Shown here piece by piece: positions 59,990 to 64,000 of a stretch of DNA of 64,000 nucleotides. The DNA is taken from NCBI GenBank assembly GCA_033065855.1, contig JAVXUO010000599.1, positions 33,933-97,932 of the forward strand, written 5' to 3'. A program made the position numbers and the translations under genes. The notes beneath the pieces were generated by a model that saw only the letters and a list, made by a program, of their open reading frames with translations, made no database searches and was not told the DNA's origin. Origin of the DNA: Escallonia rubra (lineage: Eukaryota > Streptophyta > Magnoliopsida > Escalloniales > Escalloniaceae). Within the stretch, counting starts at the first letter, position 1. Every line of letters starts with the position of its first letter.

Positions 59990-60410
59990 AACATGTGCTT
60001 CCAGTAGCACAAAGTGCATTGGGTGGGAGGAGGAAATGGGTGCATGCATGAGCACCAAGTGTAGTGGGTGGGAGGAAGATAGGTGTGCCTATAGCAGAAC
60101 CCAGTGCAGTGGGTGGGAAGAGGAAAGGGGTGCCTGTAGTAGCACCAAGTGCATTGGGTGGGAGGAGGAAAGGGGTGCATGCAGCAGCACCAAGTGCAGT
60201 GGGTGGGAGGAGGAAAGGGGTGCCTGCAGCAGCACCAAGTGCAGTGGGTGGGAGGAAGATAGGAGTGCCTGCAGTAGGTAGGAGGAAGAAAGGGGTGCCT
60301 GCAGCAGCACCAAGTGCAGTGGGTGAGAGGAGGAAAAGGGTGCCTGCAGCAGCACCAAGTGCAGTGGGTGGGAGGAAGAAATGAGTTCCTGCAGCAGAAA
60401 TCAGTGCAGT
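59990..60410 (+). repeat. 45-bp minisatellite in the 3' part of the MULE
   Basis: Units near 60127, 60172 and 60217 and on both sides, each GGGGTGCCTGCAGCAGCACC and so on, 45 bp. One frame encodes GVPAAAPSAVGGRRK. Two units are shortened. The 171-aa antisense ORF 60444-59929 is a by-product. Confidence 0.92.
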
Positions 60411-60822
60411 GAGGGTTAGTCCAAGAAGGAAACAGGCACCCCATTCATAGTCAAGTCAGGACCAACCATAGGCTTCAACATAACCCAGTGCAGTGATGGT
60501 TAGTCCAAGAAAGAAACAGGCACCCCCTACAGAGGGGAGTCAGGGTCAAAGTGCTGTGGACACCCAAGCTATGGGAAAAAAAAGGGGAAGACCAAGAAAC
60601 ACAGACTCTGAGAGTGTTGACAAAGTAAAGAAGACCAAATGGAGTAAGTATAGCCTTGGAGGGCCTCCACCCATACCAGTTCCTGTAGGAAGCAAGAAAG
60701 TTAAGTTTGTATTTCCTGAGACTAGGGCTTCCACACCAGCAGCAGCTATTGCAGATGTAGAACAAGAGCAAGCAAAACAAAGGAAGGCCAGGGCAAGCAG
60801 TAGGCAGAAACAGGGCAAGTAG

Positions 60823-61721
60823 TTGATGTATAAGGCACTAACCTAATATGACAATGTAGTTGATGTTTTTTGGATGTTAATATGTTAGGTATTCAGAATG
60901 GAACTTATTGTAAACTGGGGGTACTTATATGGTGTATTTAGTAAGATTGTGTACTTAATTGGTATAATTAATATAATCAAGGTACTTATTTGGTACACAT
61001 GAATTAGGATAGGTACTTGTTTGCTACAATATTATTCTTCATGTACTGATTTGGTACAAAGTAAGTGTAGGAACTGAGTATTTCTTTTAACCAGTTCAGG
61101 TACTGATTTGGTACGATTTAGTTCATATAGGTACTGCTTTGGTATGTTTTACTTTTGATACTGTTGCTTTTCGTCAAGATCTGTCCTTGCCATCACACAA
61201 CCCATAACACTATGTCCGAGCACCAAATCTAAGCATTGCACACGTTGATATTTTGAATACACAAATAAAACAGACATTCTTACAACTAAAATACCATATA
61301 TTTCATTAGCTAAATGATTTCTGAACATGAGATGATGAATTAGATTTGATGCTCTGCTATTGTTCTTCCTAAACAGAGTCAGATCTACAGATTACAACCC
61401 TTCTTTAACAACATTCCTCTCACTCCCACTGAATATCCGCATCAATATTACAGCCCATGTCAGTGCAAGTGCAGCCTTCAACCAACAATTCATCCTTCTG
61501 GCTCGCTCCAATTCCACGTTGACCACTGGTGGGTCTCCCCAACGGAAGTAATCATAGTGCTGGAGCTGCAAAATCAGTGCGACTTTTGTGAGATGTCTGT
61601 AGAGTGAAAATCACGACATTAAGTAAATTGCGACTGATGGAGGAGAAAACCCAATTTGGGGGGAATTAAGCGAAGGAGGAGAGAGAAAGGGGAACATGTA
61701 GAATAGGTTTTTGGAGGGAAA
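60823..61721. other. MULE interior 3' of the transposase
   Basis: Degenerate repeats of GGTACTGATTTGGTAC (60900-61150), then unremarkable sequence. No mudrB-like second gene recognised. Confidence 0.5.
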
Positions 61722-61990
61722 GAAGATCTGAATTTGCATTGGGAAGGTACAAACTAAAAAGGCTATCAGAGAAAAGGCAGGCCACGTGGCCGTGGCCTGG
61801 GCTTTTATGTCCTTTTTTTATTAATGACGGTCCTACCCCTCTGACTTTTTAATAGCATCCGTCCTCCGTTAGCTTATGTATTGATTTTGTACGATTTTTA
61901 AAAGCTGGGTACTTCTTTGGTACACATTCAAACATGGGTACTAAAGTTGTACTTTGAGTAAACTTGAGGGTACCGTTTTGGAATTAGGCC
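61722..61990 (-). repeat. Right TIR of the MULE
   Basis: Inverted copy of 55578-55853; see the MULE entry. Confidence 0.93.
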
Positions 61991-62437
61991 AAAAGGGAAA
62001 GCGATTCATTGAGTTGAAAGTTAAAATTGCCTGAAAATGGCCGATCAAATCACTCTGTCTAGCTACTAAAATGATTTTACCCCACCGTACACGAATAATT
62101 TCATGATTCTCTCTAGACCGAAAGAAAGTCCTTGGCGGGAAGGACGGTAAGCTTATTTTTAAAAGATCCATGTTACTTTTTCTTGACTTAGCATAGCATT
62201 TTGATGAGAGACGGCAGTAATTAAATCAGCATAAGATAGTATTGGACTATGAATTAATGCGAAGTTCGATTTCTTTTTAGCATAAGGTATGAGGAGTTTG
62301 AGAAGATTGCAGAGATCGAATCACCAAAAGGCTGAAGTATATAAAGTATCTCTTTATCAGTCTACACAATTTCTGCTTAAATTTTGTGAAAAACAAAAGT
62401 TAAAGTTCCTCCATTGCGTATGTCTAGTCGTCCAAAA

Positions 62438-64000
62438 TTATCTTCTTCTTCCTCGGCCTTCTCGATCTCTTCTTTCTGGAACTTTAGCTTGGTGTTTCAC
62501 TATCGGAACATGTTCAGGCTCTTCATCCTCAGAGTTTTCTGAATGTGATGTGTCGTCAATAGGTTGGGTTGTACTTTGCCCAACTTCAATGTTATTTTTG
62601 AGGCGCTTTCTTTTAGTAGTTGTATCAGAATTCTGAACCTTTTGAGTGACATCTTTTACACCAAAATTTTTGGACACCTGCATATCGTAATAGCACTATT
62701 TCAGTGCTATCTATAAAGATATTTACACATAGCCTTCTACAGCCAAAACCTTACTTAGAAAGTCATTCTCCGTCATGAGACTCACAAACAATGACGCTGC
62801 AGGCAACACTCACGGACGAATGTTTGAGATATGAGGAGCAATGTTTATTTTTCGTTGCTTGGGTCGAAAATAGAATTTCGTCAAACAATCCTCAAACATA
62901 TCCATAAGCATCTATCCAACTTTTGATGGACTGAACAATAACTTATTGTGGAATTTATGTGACAGAGAGTTTGTCGAGCTAATTGGGGATTTTCCATACC
63001 TACATTGCTGTAACCAAACGGGCACTTTCCTCAGCAATATCTATATCCTCGAAGACTCAGTTTACAGTGTAGTTTTTTTTTATCCCTTATCGATGCTGAA
63101 TTACATGATCTTGACTCGGAAGATGAAGGTCCTACTAACAATGTTCTTCACAACTTTTGGAATTTCTTGCAGATTTTGCTCCTGAAATATCGTTTGTATA
63201 TTTGGGTACTCGTAAATCTCAAAGTAGAGGGTTGGCTTATTTTGCTGATGTCATAGACATATGTCATAATATCATCAACGCCTTGTCATTAGAAATTACC
63301 TCTTTCGGTGCATCATTGAGTTACTCTGCTGGCATTTGTGGCATCCTTTCTGCTTCTCGGTTGAAAATTATGAATGTTGTAGTCCTGATAACATCCTCTG
63401 CTTGCACCTGCAATCTATACATGTGCGTAGTTGTCTTGCAACAGAACAATTATGGCTTGCCTTTATTGAATGTACAAGAACTTTTGGGAGTTATCCATTT
63501 TTTCCTCGGGTGCTAAGTGCAAAATGTGTTACCTTTGAACTGGTATCTTGGCTACTTTTTTGCATTTTTCACAGTACAATGTACCTTGAAAGGGCTTAAG
63601 TTTTTTATTGCACTGGGCATGCTGAGTAGTACCAGCCGTTCACATCTTGGAATTATAGTACCATGGAATTATAGGTACAAATTGTTTCCTATACAAATGA
63701 TGTACTTCAAACATAAGGTGGGCAAGCGAGTATTGAGAGTCATGCGAGATTGAAGTACCTTTTGTCCATCTTCAAACTTCAAATTGAGGATTTGGTCAAT
63801 AGTCAATCTGTTAGCGAGCTTTACTTCTTCTATGATTGGTTTTGTTGGGGTTGGTACCATTTCAATCTCAAAGTTCTGGTCTTTTGCATTGCGCATCCTT
63901 TCTCTGAGGTCGTTAGCATCCTTTATGTTGAGATTGGCATAAATATTCATTCCACTTGTGGAACTTAGGTTTCTGACATGAACATAAGATCCAAATGAAG
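62438..64000 (-). pseudogene. Replication protein A (RPA70-like) gene, decayed, continues off the right edge
   Basis: Minus strand from the right edge: SYVHVRNLSSTSGMN, then INLDIPE-like ANLNIKDANDLRERM, ending LKFEDGQK before a GT donor (63760). Next is a C-terminal zinc-ribbon region, NGWYYSACP..CNKKLKPFQGTLYCEKC (63625-63555), with a frameshift after CP. It is followed by TTTFIIFNREAERM (about 63395-63350), the RPA OB-fold FxxFDREAExx motif, then stops. The last frame (62683-62438) is a Lys/Glu-rich tail ending RREGRGRRR-like. Similar genes are common in plants, both as host RPA1 copies and as cargo of Helitrons; I cannot tell which. Bases 62700-63150 hold no matching exon. Confidence 0.65.

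Larger units (their letters stand above)
56325..60822 (+). pseudogene. MURA-type MULE transposase, broken
   Basis: Begins MFTLRINHGGKF, the PB1-like N-terminus of plant MULE transposases, with early stops near 56450 and 56553. A repeat-rich acidic and Lys-rich linker (56910-57780) follows. Next come the MuDR DNA-binding region (NKVFKDAVKQYSIN...CKLEDCGWFVYAS, 57910-58060), a TAA at 58443-58445, and the catalytic segments VDGTH (58483), SDKQKKLVYAL (58700, in a different frame) and NNYCEAFNGVI (58976). A SWIM finger (CSCRKWDLSGIPCSH, 59260) and a CCHC knuckle (CSICKQRGHNNRKC, 59560) come next. An intron ending TTTATGCAG at 59877 probably precedes a C-terminal part with a 45-bp minisatellite and an AT-hook-like KKRGRPRN (60580), TAG/TGA region at ~60822. 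At least two frameshifts near 58665-58740 disable it. Confidence 0.9.
55578..61990 (+). mobile_element. MULE (Mutator-like) transposon with long TIRs
   Basis: Terminal inverted repeats 55578-55853 and 61722-61990 are highly similar over ~270 bp (starting TGCCTAATCCCAAAA and GGCCTAATTCCAAAA). They include a palindromic GGCCACGTGGCC. Flanks AAAAAGGAAA (55568-55577) and AAAAGGGAAA (61991-62000) fit a 9-11-bp MULE duplication with one change. A MURA-type transposase lies inside. The left TIR has additional CACGGC units. Confidence 0.93.

Noticed and set aside
59929..60444. 171-aa Cys-rich antisense ORF resembling a repeat protein
   Set aside because: It is the reverse reading of the 45-bp minisatellite in the MULE.

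Overview
The window looks like nuclear DNA of a flowering plant, probably a eudicot. It has short host genes with GT-AG introns, AT-rich spacers, Copia elements primed from initiator tRNA-Met, Tekay-like LTRs starting TGTAACACCCC, hAT, MULE and Helitron elements, and a PHYTOCHROME KINASE SUBSTRATE gene. There is no operon structure, CRISPR or bacterial feature. Three host genes can be supported, all on the minus strand: a plastid-type DUF309 protein (9159-12411, three exons), a PKS-family protein (38592-40244, one exon), and a small secreted protein with sulfopeptide-like motifs (44728-45844, three exons reconstructed here). Most of the rest is transposable elements, many nested.

Region 1-7608 is a decayed Sirevirus-like Copia element on the minus strand. 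Its 3' LTR lies off the left edge. The gag is split by a Tekay-like solo LTR (4245-5952) with a perfect TTTAT duplication. A miniature TRIM-like element (8635-8935) follows, then the DUF309 gene.

Region 13731-35630 is one small hAT transposon (8-bp duplication AGCTCAAC/AGCTCAAT) that has been invaded twice. The first insertion is a 3.4-kb Tekay-like solo LTR (14104-17534). The second is a 17.3-kb Copia complex (18310-35593) bounded by a perfect TCAGT duplication. The complex is a giant imperfect palindrome, LTR-gag-pol-LTR-gag' facing gag'-LTR-pol-gag-LTR, with a scrambled 79-bp centre at 26685-26763 and a partial fifth LTR at the right edge. LTR indels show that it mixes two subfamilies.

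Region 36004-38361 has long terminal inverted repeats and carries a fragment of a pentatricopeptide-repeat gene. That fragment is split by a 1.3-kb non-autonomous Helitron (36843-38151). Next come the PKS gene, a stray copy of its 3' end (42815-43053), and the secreted-peptide gene.

Region 46.1-55 kb is MITEs and hAT elements (46490-47210 and 50966-52465, both with 8-bp duplications), a nested fold-back element and a small MULE-like element. Region 55578-61990 is a 6.4-kb MULE with ~270-bp TIRs and a broken MURA-type transposase that holds three separate in-frame minisatellites. The right edge (62438-64000) holds a decayed replication-protein-A-like gene on the minus strand.
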